Assembly (NCBI RefSeq): GCF_000687455.2
Contig: NZ_JGVW01000076.1
Coordinates: forward strand, 1 to 64,000
Length of the DNA stretch: 64,000 bases
Origin: Burkholderia sp. lig30
Lineage (GTDB): Bacteria > Pseudomonadota > Gammaproteobacteria > Burkholderiales > Burkholderiaceae
Direction: 5' to 3'
This document shows positions 27,470 through 36,200 of this stretch, one piece after another. Below the pieces are notes generated by a model. The model searched no databases. It worked only from the letters and a program-made list of their open reading frames with translations, and was not told the origin of the DNA. A program made the translations under genes and the position numbers. Position 1 is the first letter of the stretch, and every line of letters begins with the position of its first letter.

Positions 27470-28144
27470 GAAACGTTCCCGCCATTGACGTCCTCGTTAT
27501 TCATTAAGACGTTTTGGAGGCTGCAATACCGCAGCGTCGGGCACGCATCGCGTAGCGAATGATGAATCTTCAGACAAGTGTCACAAAAAATGACCGATTG
27601 GGAGCCGACGATGTGCGCCAACAGACCACCGCCCGGCCGAACGCGTCGCGCCAGTGCCGGCGCGGCCGCCGTGCCAACGGCGAATGCGCCGCTGAACCGG
27701 CGGTCGACGCGCGCGCGGGAGAGGGCGTGGCGCGACATCATGGTCACCATGCGGGCTGTCTGACGGCGGTTCGCATGCGCACGCATCACTGACGTGGAAC
27801 GCCGCGGCGACGGGCGCAGCCTGTCCGACAAGCGTTCGGCAATGCACCCATTTCCGGCCTCACGCGCGCGGCAACCGGTGCAGGCATCACACGTCCGTTT
27901 GGCATTTCATTCCCTCTTCCGATGCGAGACGCCGTCGCGATTGCGATGCGTCGGCGGCATCGTGCGTCGCCATACGTTGCTTAAGACACGTCTTTGCCGC
28001 AACGCAAAAAAATTTGCGGTAATGCGTGAGTCGTTCCGTCTAGGTAGTTGTGAGCGCTGGAGAGGCCCCGTTGCCAAGCGGACCCGCCCGCCGGCGCATG
28101 ACGACATGCCGCGCAACCCGTTGCGTAGTCAACAAGGTGGATGG
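27470..28144. other. Divergent intergenic region of about 675 bp
   Basis: No gene is supported between the membrane-protein start and the DUF4915 gene. The short Arg/Ala-rich frames here look like GC-driven noise. Sequence 27994-28020 is AT-rich (includes CAAAAAAATTTGC) and is a plausible promoter for the gene at 28145. An ACGGAAC heptamer occurs on the minus strand at 28032-28038 but lacks the flanking bases of the 20-bp element. Confidence 0.4.
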
Positions 28145-29335
28145 ATGAACGTGAAACACCTCGAACACAGTCGATCGGCGAATGCACCCGCGGCCACGCA
28201 AGCGGGCGCGGCCACGGCTTCGCTCCCCGCGGACGACGATGTCGCGGCACCGTTCATCAATCTGCGCGATACCGGGCGCTTTCTCGAGGTGCTCGCGTCG
28301 CTGCGATGCTCGCTGGCACTGAGCCGTCGCCCGTCCGGCGTTGCGCTGCTCGGCGTCGACAACGGTGTCCCGACGCTGTCGGCATGCTTGCTGCCGCGTT
28401 CGATGGGGATGGCCGTCGCGGGCAACCGGCTCGCGGTCGCGACGATCCACGAACTGATGATCTTCGCGAACGTGTCGACACTCGCCCCGCACTACCCGTC
28501 CTGTCCCGGGCACTACGACGCGCTGTTCGTGCCGCGCCAGTCGTATTTCACGGGCGATCTCGACCTGCATGACATGGCGATCGACAAGCAGGTCGTGCTC
28601 GCGGTCAACACGCGTTACTCGTGCATCAGCGTGATCGACGGCTATTTCAATTTCACGCCGATCTGGCAACCGCCATTCATTACGGCACTGGCGCCCGACG
28701 ATCGCTGTCACCTGAACGGCATGGCGTTCGTCGACGGCACCGTCCGTTACGCGACCGCGCTCGGCCATTCCGACATGCCGTTCGGCTGGCGCGCGGGAAT
28801 GGCCGACGGCGGCATCGTGATGGAGGTGCCGTCCGGGCGCATCGTCGCGTACGGCTTGTCGATGCCGCATTCGCCGCGCGTGTTCGGCGGCGAGCTATAC
28901 GTACTCGAAGGCGGGCGCGGCCAGGTGCTGCGGATCGATCCGCGCACCGGCGACAAGCGCGTGCTCGCGAAGCTGCCCGGCTTTACGCACGGGCTCGCGG
29001 AATACGGCGGTGTGTTGTTCGTCGGTCTGTCGAAGCTGCGCCAGAAGCGTGGACCGCAAGGACTTCCGATCGAAGGCGAGGCCGACGCGCTGGTCGCGGG
29101 CGTTGCCGCGCTCGATGCGTCCAGCGGCGAGGTGCTCGGCATCCTGCAGTTCTTCAACGGCGTCGACGAGATTTTCGACGTGCAGGTGATGCCGAACGTG
29201 CTGCGCGCCGAGATCCTGAGCCCGCAGCAGTGGAGCGAGACGCCGTCGATCGTGACGATGACGGGCGGGTTCTGGCAAACGCATCCGCGTGAAGCGGACG
29301 AGACGATGAACGCAGAAGCGTCGAACGCACGATGA
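28145..29335 (+). CDS. DUF4915 / TIGR03032 family protein
   Basis: A 396-residue protein with the hallmarks of the TIGR03032/DUF4915 family: RQSYFTGDLDLHDMAI, VNTRYSCISVIDGYFNFTP, DDRCHLNGMAF, GLSMPHSPRVFGGELYVLEG and GRGQVLRIDP, then FNGVDEIFDVQVMP. The repeats suggest a beta-propeller-like fold. The molecular function of the family is not known to me. It is often seen near glycan-modification and TPR proteins, which suits the TPR-glycosyltransferases at the start of the window. ATG 28145 has AAGGTGG 5 nt upstream; about 40 N-terminal residues are low-complexity. There is no signal peptide. Confidence 0.85.
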   Translation: MNVKHLEHSRSANAPAATQAGAATASLPADDDVAAPFINLRDTGRFLEVLASLRCSLALSRRPSGVALLGVDNGVPTLSACLLPRSMGMAVAGNRLAVATIHELMIFANVSTLAPHYPSCPGHYDALFVPRQSYFTGDLDLHDMAIDKQVVLAVNTRYSCISVIDGYFNFTPIWQPPFITALAPDDRCHLNGMAFVDGTVRYATALGHSDMPFGWRAGMADGGIVMEVPSGRIVAYGLSMPHSPRVFGGELYVLEGGRGQVLRIDPRTGDKRVLAKLPGFTHGLAEYGGVLFVGLSKLRQKRGPQGLPIEGEADALVAGVAALDASSGEVLGILQFFNGVDEIFDVQVMPNVLRAEILSPQQWSETPSIVTMTGGFWQTHPREADETMNAEASNAR

Positions 29336-29523
29336 ACGTCACGCATTGCGGGTTTGCACGATCCGTTCCGTCCTTAACGGAGGATGCATGCGATGACGGC
29401 GCGGTGCAAGGCGGCGTGTCGTGGCTGACCGTCGATGCGTGCGGCGATGCGCTGCTGCACGTCGCGATCGCGACGTTCGGCATAGGCCGCGCCGGGCGCG
29501 CGAGGCCGGGCGCGCACGGCTGA
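29332..29523 (+). CDS. Possible small coupled gene, 63 residues
   Basis: This frame starts inside the stop of the DUF4915 gene (ATGA overlap) and encodes 63 residues with three Cys and no membrane segment. The 4-nt overlap is the only positive evidence. Composition is ordinary and no family is recognised. It could be a chance frame in the leader of the next operon. Confidence 0.3.
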   Translation: MNVTHCGFARSVPSLTEDACDDGAVQGGVSWLTVDACGDALLHVAIATFGIGRAGRARPGAHG

Positions 29524-29581
29524 GGAGGATCATGCAGCGAAAGTTGAACATGCAGACATCGTATTAAGGATCACTGATCGA

Positions 29582-29599
29582 ATGTCATCGAAGTGAAAT
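29582..29599 (+). promoter_or_regulatory. Candidate Pho box upstream of the tpsB operon
   Basis: ATGTCAT-CGAA-GTGAAAT matches CTGTCAT-N4-CTGTCAT at 10 of 14 positions. The first repeat matches 6 of 7 and the period is exactly 11 bp. It lies 75 bp before the tpsB ATG. The spacing and position are like those of the site at 20219, suggesting that transporter operon and sigma-factor operon both answer to phosphate limitation. Confidence 0.45.
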
Positions 29600-29673
29600 G
29601 TTGCCTTGATAGCGGGGCGTGCGAGGTAAGTGCCTCGCGCCCGGACGACACGCAATAAGAAGGGGAATGGCGC

Positions 29674-31302
29674 ATGCCGCCGAGAGTAGACCGAAAACCA
29701 CACGACGAACGCCGATCGAGACGGCGCCGCCTGGCCGGCATCGCACTGGCCGGCGGGTTGAGCCTCGCGGCCGGCGCGCGTGCGCAGGCGCAGACGCCGC
29801 CCGCGTCCGGCGCACCGCAGACGTTCGACGTCAACGAGTTCATCGTGCGCGGCAACACCACGTTGCCGGCCGTCGACATCGAGAAGGCGGTATATCCGTT
29901 CGAGGGGCCCGGCCGCACGCTCGCGGACGTGAACGCGGCACGCGAAGCGCTGCAGAAGGTCTATCAGGACCGCGGCTACCAGTCGATCGTCGTCGAGCTG
30001 CCGCAGCAGCAGGTGAAGAACGGCGTGATCCTGCTGCAGGTGGTCGAGGCGAAGGTCGGCCGGCTGCGCATAGACGGCGCGAAATACAACTCGCCTCAGA
30101 ACATTCGCGACGCAGTCCCGGCGCTCGCCGAGGGCACGGTGCCGGACTTCAACGCGGCGCAGCAGCAGCTGACCGACCTGAACCGCTCCGCCGACCGGCA
30201 GGTGATTCCGGTGCTCAAGCCGGGTGCGCTGCCGCAGACCGTCGACGTGGACCTGAAGGTCGACGATCACAGCCCGCTGCACGGGACGCTGGAACTGAAC
30301 AACGACAACAGCCCCGGCACGTCGACGCTGCGCACGAGCGCGACGCTCAGCTATTCGAATCTCTGGCAGCTCGGTCACGTAATCTCCGCCACCTATGTGG
30401 TGGCGCCGCAGCATCCGACCGACGCGCGGGTGTACTCGTTCTCGTACCTCGCGCCATTGAAGGACACGCACTGGAGCCTGCTTGCGACCGTCGTCCACTC
30501 GGACAGCGACGTCTCCTCGCTCGGCGGCACCAGCGTGCTCGGCCGGGGCACGAGCTATGGCCTGACCGCGATCTACGCGTTGCCGTCGACGGACACCTAT
30601 GCGCACTCGGTGAGCGTCGAGATCGACCACAAGCATTTCAACGAGGACGTGAGCCTCGTCGGGCAGACGTCGTCCGCGCCACTGACCTACGTGCCGGTGA
30701 CGTTCTCATACAACGGCCAGCTGAGCCTGAAGGCATCGCAGACGTCATTCTCGGCGGCGCTCACGACCACTATCCGCGCCTTCGGCAGCGACTGGAACGC
30801 GTGGGACAACAAGCGCTACAACGCGACGCCTGACTTCGTGTACGGCAAGTTCGACGTGAATCACACGCAGCACTTCACGAACGACATCCAGGCCAACGCG
30901 CATGTGAGCGCGCAGCTGTCGAGTGCGCCGCTGATATCGAGCGAACAGTTCGCGGCGGGCGGCATGACGAGCGTGCGCGGCTACATGCAGGCAGAGGACA
31001 CCGCGGACAGCGGCGTGGTCGGCTCGCTCGAGCTGCGCACCCCGTCGCTCGCCGGCCATCTTGGCAGCGGCGTGAACGAGTGGCGCTTCCACGCGTTCGT
31101 CGACGCGGCGCACCTGTGGCTGTTGAGTCCGCTGCCGGAACAGACATCGAGCTTCAACCTGCTGAGCGTCGGGTTCGGCACCCGGCTGCAACTGTTCAAG
31201 TATGCAAGCGCGGATTTCGAGGCGGGCTGGCCGCTGAAGGCGGGCGTGTACACGAAGCAATACAGCCCCCGGTTCGATTTCTACGTGCGACTGGGTTTCT
31301 GA
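29674..31302 (+). CDS. TpsB outer-membrane transporter of the two-partner system (PdtB-like)
   Basis: A 542-residue Omp85/TPS-family protein. Its signal peptide spans about 1-40 (RRLAGIALAGGLSLAAGARA). The first POTRA domain runs from about 50 (FDVNEFIVRGNTTLPAVDIE) and the second follows (VVEAKVGRLRIDGAKYNSPQ). The barrel carries the conserved VRGY tip motif (AAGGMTSVRGYMQAE) and ends on FYVRLGF with a terminal Phe. It should secrete the 4300-residue exoprotein across the outer membrane. It heads a run of same-strand genes to 41441 with short gaps, probably one operon. ATG 29674 is preceded by AAGGGG at a good distance. Its separation from tpsA by 11 kb is unusual for TPS pairs. Confidence 0.9.
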   Translation: MPPRVDRKPHDERRSRRRRLAGIALAGGLSLAAGARAQAQTPPASGAPQTFDVNEFIVRGNTTLPAVDIEKAVYPFEGPGRTLADVNAAREALQKVYQDRGYQSIVVELPQQQVKNGVILLQVVEAKVGRLRIDGAKYNSPQNIRDAVPALAEGTVPDFNAAQQQLTDLNRSADRQVIPVLKPGALPQTVDVDLKVDDHSPLHGTLELNNDNSPGTSTLRTSATLSYSNLWQLGHVISATYVVAPQHPTDARVYSFSYLAPLKDTHWSLLATVVHSDSDVSSLGGTSVLGRGTSYGLTAIYALPSTDTYAHSVSVEIDHKHFNEDVSLVGQTSSAPLTYVPVTFSYNGQLSLKASQTSFSAALTTTIRAFGSDWNAWDNKRYNATPDFVYGKFDVNHTQHFTNDIQANAHVSAQLSSAPLISSEQFAAGGMTSVRGYMQAEDTADSGVVGSLELRTPSLAGHLGSGVNEWRFHAFVDAAHLWLLSPLPEQTSSFNLLSVGFGTRLQLFKYASADFEAGWPLKAGVYTKQYSPRFDFYVRLGF

Positions 31303-31359
31303 CGGATTTTTGTTCGGGCCGCGCCGGGCGACCGGGCGGGTCCATACGGGGAGTGGATC

Positions 31360-33156
31360 GTGAAGCGAGTCATGGTTTTACTGTTGGCGGTGCTGCTGGG
31401 GGCGCTGCCGGGTATCGCGAACGCGTGGTGGCAGAACGACTGGTCGTACCGCAAGGCGATCACGATCGATGCGAGCCCGAAAGGCGCGAATCTCAACGAA
31501 TCGGCCGGCCGCTTGCCGGTGCTGATCCGCCTGCATTCGGGCATCTTCCAGTTCGACGGCCTCGCCGAGAACGGCGCCGACATCCGCTTCGTCGCGGCCG
31601 ACGACAAGACGCCGCTGAGCTACCACATCGAGCAGTACGACCCGGTGCTCGGCGTCGCGCTGATCTGGGTCGACATACCGGGCATCAAGGCCGGCACCGC
31701 GCAGTCGATCTGGATGTACTACGGCAACAAGAAGGCGCAGGACGGCGGCAAGCCGGCGGATACCTTCGACGCCGACTACACGCTCGTCTATCACTTCGAC
31801 GGTGCGTCGGGCAAGCCGCCCGCGGATGCGACCGCGTACGCGAACAACGCACCGGCCGCGTCGGTGCGCACGATCGAGGACGGCATCGTCGGCAAGGGCG
31901 TGCGTTTCGACGGCAACGGCTCGATCACGCTGCCGGCATCGCCGTCTCTGAGCGTGACTGCCGCTGGCGCGTTGACGTTCAGCGCGTGGGTGAAGCCGTC
32001 GGCGCTCGCGCCGAACGCGCTGCTGTACAGCCGCCGCGATGGCGCGAATGCGCTGCTGATCGGGCTCGACAACGGCGTACCGTTCGTGCAGGTCGACACG
32101 GCCGGTGTGCCGCTGCGCACGCCGGCCGCCGCGCCCGTCGCGGCGAACCAGTGGACCCACCTGGCCGTGACGGCCGACGGCAGGAGCCTGACTGTCTACG
32201 TGAACGGCAAGCAGGCGGCGCAGGTCGCCGCGACGCTGCCCGCGCTGTCGGGCGCCGCCGTGATCGGCGCCGACGCGCCGGGCGCGCCGGCCGGCTTCGG
32301 CGGGTACGCGGGCGCACTCGACGAGCTGCGGCTGTCACGCATCGCGCGTTCGCCGCAGACGATCGCGATCGACGCGCTCGCGCAGGGCTCGGAATCGAAG
32401 CTGGTCGCGTATGGCGCGGACGAGAAGCAGGCGGGTTTCGGCTTCGGCTACTTCGGCGTGATCGTGCAGTCGGTGACCGTCGACGCCTGGGTCGTAATCA
32501 CGATCCTGCTCGGCATGGCGGTCGTGTCGTGGATCGTGATGTGGCAGAAGGCCCGCTATGTCGGCACGGTCGACAAGTCGAACACGTACTTCGTGGAGCG
32601 CTTCCGGGAAGTCGCCGGCACCCATCTGGTCGGGCTCGAGCATGTCGACGAGGCCAGCGACGAAGGGCGCTGGCTTCGCCAGTCGTCGTTGTACCGGCTG
32701 TACCGCGCGGGCGTGCGCGAAATCAACCGGCGCGTCGACGGCAACGGCCGCACCGTGATCACCAGCGAGTCGATCGAGGCGATCCGCGCGTCGATGGACG
32801 CGACGCTCGTGCGGGAGAACCAGCGGCTGGCGAAATCGATGGTGCTGCTGACGATCGCGATCTCGGGCGGGCCGTTTCTCGGGCTGCTCGGCACGGTGGT
32901 CGGCGTGATGATCACGTTCGCCGCGATCGCCGCGGCCGGCGACGTGAACGTGAACGCGATCGCCCCGGGTATCGCCGCCGCGCTGCTCGCGACGGTGACG
33001 GGCCTGTTCGTCGCGATTCCGGCGCTGTTTGGCTACAACTACCTGCTGATCCGCAACAAGAACGTGACGGCGAACATGCAGGTGTTCGTCGACGAATTCG
33101 TCACGCGCCTGGCGGAAGTGCATCGTGCGCCGGATCGCGCGGTGCTGGCGGACTGA
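31360..33156 (+). CDS. exbB: ExbB/TolQ-family proton channel with DUF2341 + LamG-type periplasmic domain
   Basis: A 598-residue protein, more than twice the usual ExbB length. Its signal peptide is at 1-22. Residues about 23-130 are DUF2341-like (WWQNDWSYRKAITIDAS). Residues about 140-340 are a concanavalin/LamG-like domain (LTFSAWVKPSA, GYAGALDELRLSRIARSPQT). Residues about 375-590 are an ExbB/MotA channel with three membrane segments (VVITILLGMAVVSWIV; GGPFLGLLGTVVGVMITFAA; TGLFVAIPALFGYNYLLI). The GTG start has GGGGAG 7 nt upstream. It should form the motor with the following ExbD and TonB. The lectin-like ectodomain may sense or bind glycan in the periplasm. P. aeruginosa exbB2 occupies the same place after pdtB. 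Confidence 0.9.
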   Translation: MKRVMVLLLAVLLGALPGIANAWWQNDWSYRKAITIDASPKGANLNESAGRLPVLIRLHSGIFQFDGLAENGADIRFVAADDKTPLSYHIEQYDPVLGVALIWVDIPGIKAGTAQSIWMYYGNKKAQDGGKPADTFDADYTLVYHFDGASGKPPADATAYANNAPAASVRTIEDGIVGKGVRFDGNGSITLPASPSLSVTAAGALTFSAWVKPSALAPNALLYSRRDGANALLIGLDNGVPFVQVDTAGVPLRTPAAAPVAANQWTHLAVTADGRSLTVYVNGKQAAQVAATLPALSGAAVIGADAPGAPAGFGGYAGALDELRLSRIARSPQTIAIDALAQGSESKLVAYGADEKQAGFGFGYFGVIVQSVTVDAWVVITILLGMAVVSWIVMWQKARYVGTVDKSNTYFVERFREVAGTHLVGLEHVDEASDEGRWLRQSSLYRLYRAGVREINRRVDGNGRTVITSESIEAIRASMDATLVRENQRLAKSMVLLTIAISGGPFLGLLGTVVGVMITFAAIAAAGDVNVNAIAPGIAAALLATVTGLFVAIPALFGYNYLLIRNKNVTANMQVFVDEFVTRLAEVHRAPDRAVLAD

Positions 33157-33175
33157 GTCCACAGGGGGAACCACC

Positions 33176-33586
33176 ATGCAGGTTCAGGACGACGACAAGC
33201 CGTACGACGACATCAACATCACGCCGATGCTCGATCTGGCGTACGTACTGCTGATCATCTTCATCATCATGACGACCGCGTCGGTGCAGGGCATCAAGGT
33301 CGATCTGCCGAAGGCAAGCTCGTCCGCGAGTCTCGCGAAGCCGAAGACGAAGGCGATCACGGTCGCCGATTCGGGGCAGATCTTCCTCGACGCGTATCCG
33401 GTCACGATGGACGAGCTGGAGAGCCGGCTGCGCACCGAGAAGGCGAGCAATCCGGCGTTTCCGATCGTGTTGAAGGGCGACGCCGCGGTGCAGTACCAGC
33501 GCGTGATGGACGTGCTCGACCTGCTGCGCCGGCTCGATCTGTCGCAGGTCGGCCTCGTGACCGGCAAGGCGAAGCAGGGCAGCTAG
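33176..33586 (+). CDS. exbD: ExbD/TolR-family motor protein
   Basis: A 136-residue protein: short cytoplasmic N-tail, one membrane helix at about 20-42 carrying the essential Asp in INITPMLDLAYVLLIIFII, then the periplasmic ExbD domain (VDLPKASSSASL, ITVADSGQIFLD, VMDVLDLLRRLDLSQVGLVT). ATG 33176 follows AGGGGGAA. It lies 19 nt after exbB and 9 nt before tonB. With ExbB it converts proton-motive force into movement of TonB. Confidence 0.93.
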   Translation: MQVQDDDKPYDDINITPMLDLAYVLLIIFIIMTTASVQGIKVDLPKASSSASLAKPKTKAITVADSGQIFLDAYPVTMDELESRLRTEKASNPAFPIVLKGDAAVQYQRVMDVLDLLRRLDLSQVGLVTGKAKQGS

Positions 33587-33595
33587 GGGCCGGCA

Positions 33596-34297
33596 ATGGA
33601 AATGACCTACAACGGCGGCCCGCCGCGCAAAGGCCCCCGCCGCTATGTGAAGCCGGTCGTGCTGGCGCTGGCGCTGGCCGGCGTCGCCGCGCTGATCTGG
33701 CATTTCGCCGGGGATACCGCCGGCGTGAAGCGGGTGAGCGCGCCGCAGGTGACGACCGTGATCCCGCTGCCGCCGCCACCGCCTCCGCCGCCAAAGCAGA
33801 AACCGCCGCCCGAGACGGTGAGGGAGGAGGTGAAGACGCCGGTCGATCGGCCAACCGTTGCGCCGAAGCCCTCGGAGACGCCGAAGCCGTCGGACGACCA
33901 GCCGAAGCAGATGACGATGAACGCGCCCGCGCAGGCGGGCACCGACAGCTTCAACATCGGCGCGGGCGATGGCTCGGGCATGGTCGGCAGCGGCGGTGGC
34001 GGACGTTTCGGCAACGCGGGCTATTCGCAGTACCTGGGCAGCGTGCTGCAGCGCGCGGTCGAGCAGGACAAGCGGGTGCAGGACGCTGGCGGGTTGCGCT
34101 TCTCGGCCAGCCTCAATTTGTGGCTGGACCCGGCCGGACGCATCACCCGGGTGGCGATCGGCCAGTCGGCCGGAGATCCGAGGCTTGACGCGGCGCTGAT
34201 CGCGGCCGTCGAGTCTCTCGGCAAGATCGACGAGCCGCCGCCGCCCGGCGTGACGTACCCGAAGTGGGTCAGGTTGTCTGGACGGAAGCCGGGCTAG
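33596..34297 (+). CDS. TonB-like energy-transducing protein
   Basis: A 233-residue inner-membrane protein. The cytoplasmic tail is 1-19 and the membrane helix about 20-38 (PVVLALALAGVAALIWHF). A Pro/Lys-rich spacer at about 53-105 starts with a run of Pro. Then come a Gly-rich hinge (GAGDGSGMVGSGGGGRFGNA) and a TonB_C-like domain (about 145-230, LNLWLDPAGRITRVAIGQSA). It completes the exbB-exbD-tonB set of this operon. Likely clients are the porin-like barrel encoded next, or the barrel-less STN protein encoded at 20333. An alternative ATG at 33602 would shorten it by two residues. Confidence 0.88.
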   Translation: MEMTYNGGPPRKGPRRYVKPVVLALALAGVAALIWHFAGDTAGVKRVSAPQVTTVIPLPPPPPPPPKQKPPPETVREEVKTPVDRPTVAPKPSETPKPSDDQPKQMTMNAPAQAGTDSFNIGAGDGSGMVGSGGGGRFGNAGYSQYLGSVLQRAVEQDKRVQDAGGLRFSASLNLWLDPAGRITRVAIGQSAGDPRLDAALIAAVESLGKIDEPPPPGVTYPKWVRLSGRKPG

Positions 34298-34380
34298 GCG
34301 GGCGACGTGACAGGAATCATGGGGCAGGTCCGGCGAGAGGACGGTGCCGTAAAAATTCAGCAGATACGCGGAGAGCGGGA

Positions 34381-36189
34381 ATGATTTGGAAGACGAAGAT
34401 TCGTGGGACGCGCGACGGAGGCGGCGGCAGGCAGATGCAGCGCACCCGCATCAGCGCGGCGGCCGTGATGCTCGGCCTGACCTGCACGGGGGGCGCACAT
34501 GCGCAATCGCTCGAGACGCAGGCCGCGATGGGGAAGGCGGCGCCGACGGAGAGCGTGGTGGTCAACCTGATCAACCTGCTCGTCAAGCGTGGCGTGCTCA
34601 CGCAGCAGAACGCCAACGAGCTGATCAGCGAGGCGCGCGCCGAGGCCACGCAGGCGAGGGCCGCGCGCGCGTCCGGTGGTGGTGCCGCCACGGCGGTCGT
34701 CAACGCGCCGACGCAGCCGGGCGACGTCGCGGTGCCGTACGTGCCGCAGGTCGTGCGCGACCAGATCCGAGACCAGGTGAAGCAGGAAGTGGTTGCGCAG
34801 GCGAAGGCCGAGAACTGGGCGCTGCCGAACACGTTCCCCGACTGGGTATCGCGGATCAAGCTCGACGGCGACTTGCGCGTGCGTGACGAATACCACTTCT
34901 ATGGCAGCCGCAACGCGAACAACGTCACGAATTTCAGCGCGATCAACCAGGGTGGCGGGTTCGACATCAACCCGAACACCAACATGACGCAGTTGCCGAC
35001 GCAGAACACCACCGCGAACCGCAACAATCTGCTGCGCTACCGCGCGCGGCTCGGCGTCACCGCGCTGCTGTCCGACGAGATGTCGGCCGGCATCCAGCTC
35101 GCGAGCGGCAACGACACCGGTCCGGTGTCGACGACGGCGACCGCCGGCGGCGGCTTCGCGAAGAAGAACATCTGGCTGAACAAGGCGTTCTTCTCGTATC
35201 AGCCGACGCCGTGGCTGAACCTGAAGGCCGGCCGTTTCGACAATCCGTTCTTCCGCTCCGACCTGGTGTTCTCGGACGAACTCGAGATGGACGGCCTGGC
35301 CGCGAGCCTGCGCCATGCGATGCCGTGGAACCCGGACCTCACGCTGTTCGGCACCCTCGGCGTGTTCCCGATTCAGTACACGAGCGAAAACTTCCCGTCG
35401 AACAGCACCGGCAAGTCCGGCAGCGACACCAAGTGGATGTTCGGCGCGCAGGTCGGTGCAGACTGGAAGATCAATGCGCAGAACCGCCTGAAGGGCGCGG
35501 TCGCCTACTACGACTTCCAGAACATGCGCGGGACGCTGTCGCAACCGTGCGCACTGTATCTCGGCGCGACGAGCTGCAGCACCGACAACGAGGCGCCCGC
35601 GTTCATGCAGGGCGGCAACACGATGATCGCGCTGCGCAACATCGTGCAGAACCCGAACCTCGCGCCCGGTTTGACGCCTGAGCCCCAGCTGTTCGGCCTG
35701 GCGTACAACTACCGGCTGCTGGACCTGAAGGCGCAATGGGACACGGTCGTCGCGGACCGCTTCAAGCTGCGGCTCGACGGCGAATTCGTGCGCAACCTCG
35801 CGTACAACGAGAACAAGGCGTTCAGCGAGGCGTCGCTGCCGGTCAACAACTACGACACGACGTCGGTGAACGCGACCCGCGCCGACTATCGCAGCGGCCC
35901 GAACGGTTTCCTCGCGAAGGTGACGATCGGCGAGCCCGAGCCGTCCACGAAAGGCCAGTGGAACTTCTCGATCGCCTACAAGTACCTGCAGCCGGATGCG
36001 GTGCTGGACGCGTTCAACGATTCCGACTTCCATCTCGGCGGCACCAACGCGCGCGGCTACGTGATCGGCGCCGCGTACGCGGTCGCGCGCGATACGTGGG
36101 TGTCGGCCCGCTACCTGAGCGCGAAGGAAGTGTACGGGCCGCCGGTGTCGATCGACGTGCTGCAGCTCGAGCTCAACGCGCGCTTCTGA
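34381..36189 (+). CDS. Putative outer-membrane porin of the pdt-type operon
   Basis: A 602-residue protein of the 'putative porin' type. Its signal sequence ends GGAHA at about residue 42. A helical N-terminal region follows (VVVNLINLLVKRGVLTQQNA, then a coiled-coil-prone Ala/Glu/Arg stretch). The barrel runs from about 160 with alternating aromatic strands (IKLDGDLRVRDEYHFYGSRN, PWLNLKAGRFDNPFF) and ends in LQLELNARF with a terminal Phe. ATG 34381 was chosen over 34264, which lies inside tonB. ATG 34435 is also possible and would give a more compact signal peptide. Its neighbours suggest it belongs to the TonB/TPS machinery, but it lacks a plug domain, so it is not a classical TonB receptor. 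Confidence 0.8.
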   Translation: MIWKTKIRGTRDGGGGRQMQRTRISAAAVMLGLTCTGGAHAQSLETQAAMGKAAPTESVVVNLINLLVKRGVLTQQNANELISEARAEATQARAARASGGGAATAVVNAPTQPGDVAVPYVPQVVRDQIRDQVKQEVVAQAKAENWALPNTFPDWVSRIKLDGDLRVRDEYHFYGSRNANNVTNFSAINQGGGFDINPNTNMTQLPTQNTTANRNNLLRYRARLGVTALLSDEMSAGIQLASGNDTGPVSTTATAGGGFAKKNIWLNKAFFSYQPTPWLNLKAGRFDNPFFRSDLVFSDELEMDGLAASLRHAMPWNPDLTLFGTLGVFPIQYTSENFPSNSTGKSGSDTKWMFGAQVGADWKINAQNRLKGAVAYYDFQNMRGTLSQPCALYLGATSCSTDNEAPAFMQGGNTMIALRNIVQNPNLAPGLTPEPQLFGLAYNYRLLDLKAQWDTVVADRFKLRLDGEFVRNLAYNENKAFSEASLPVNNYDTTSVNATRADYRSGPNGFLAKVTIGEPEPSTKGQWNFSIAYKYLQPDAVLDAFNDSDFHLGGTNARGYVIGAAYAVARDTWVSARYLSAKEVYGPPVSIDVLQLELNARF

Positions 36190-36200
36190 CGGAGTCCCGC

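Noticed and set aside
27579-27596. A Pho-box-like TGTCAC/TGACC pair upstream of the gspK pair
   Set aside because: When aligned to the 7-4-7 layout on either strand, only one half matches, so the spacing rule fails.
27436-27831. A possible gene in the gap between the membrane-protein and DUF4915 genes
   Set aside because: It overlaps the start of the supported membrane-protein gene, and its Arg-rich composition and lack of ribosome binding site suggest chance.
28032-28039. ACGGAAC heptamers on the minus strand here and at 29364-29371
   Set aside because: They share only the 7-base core and not the flanking AATGGT or CATT of the four recurring elements, and they point the other way.
29332-29523. 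Assignment of a function to the 63-residue frame after the DUF4915 gene
   Set aside because: Only the ATGA overlap supports it, so it is listed at low confidence without a function.
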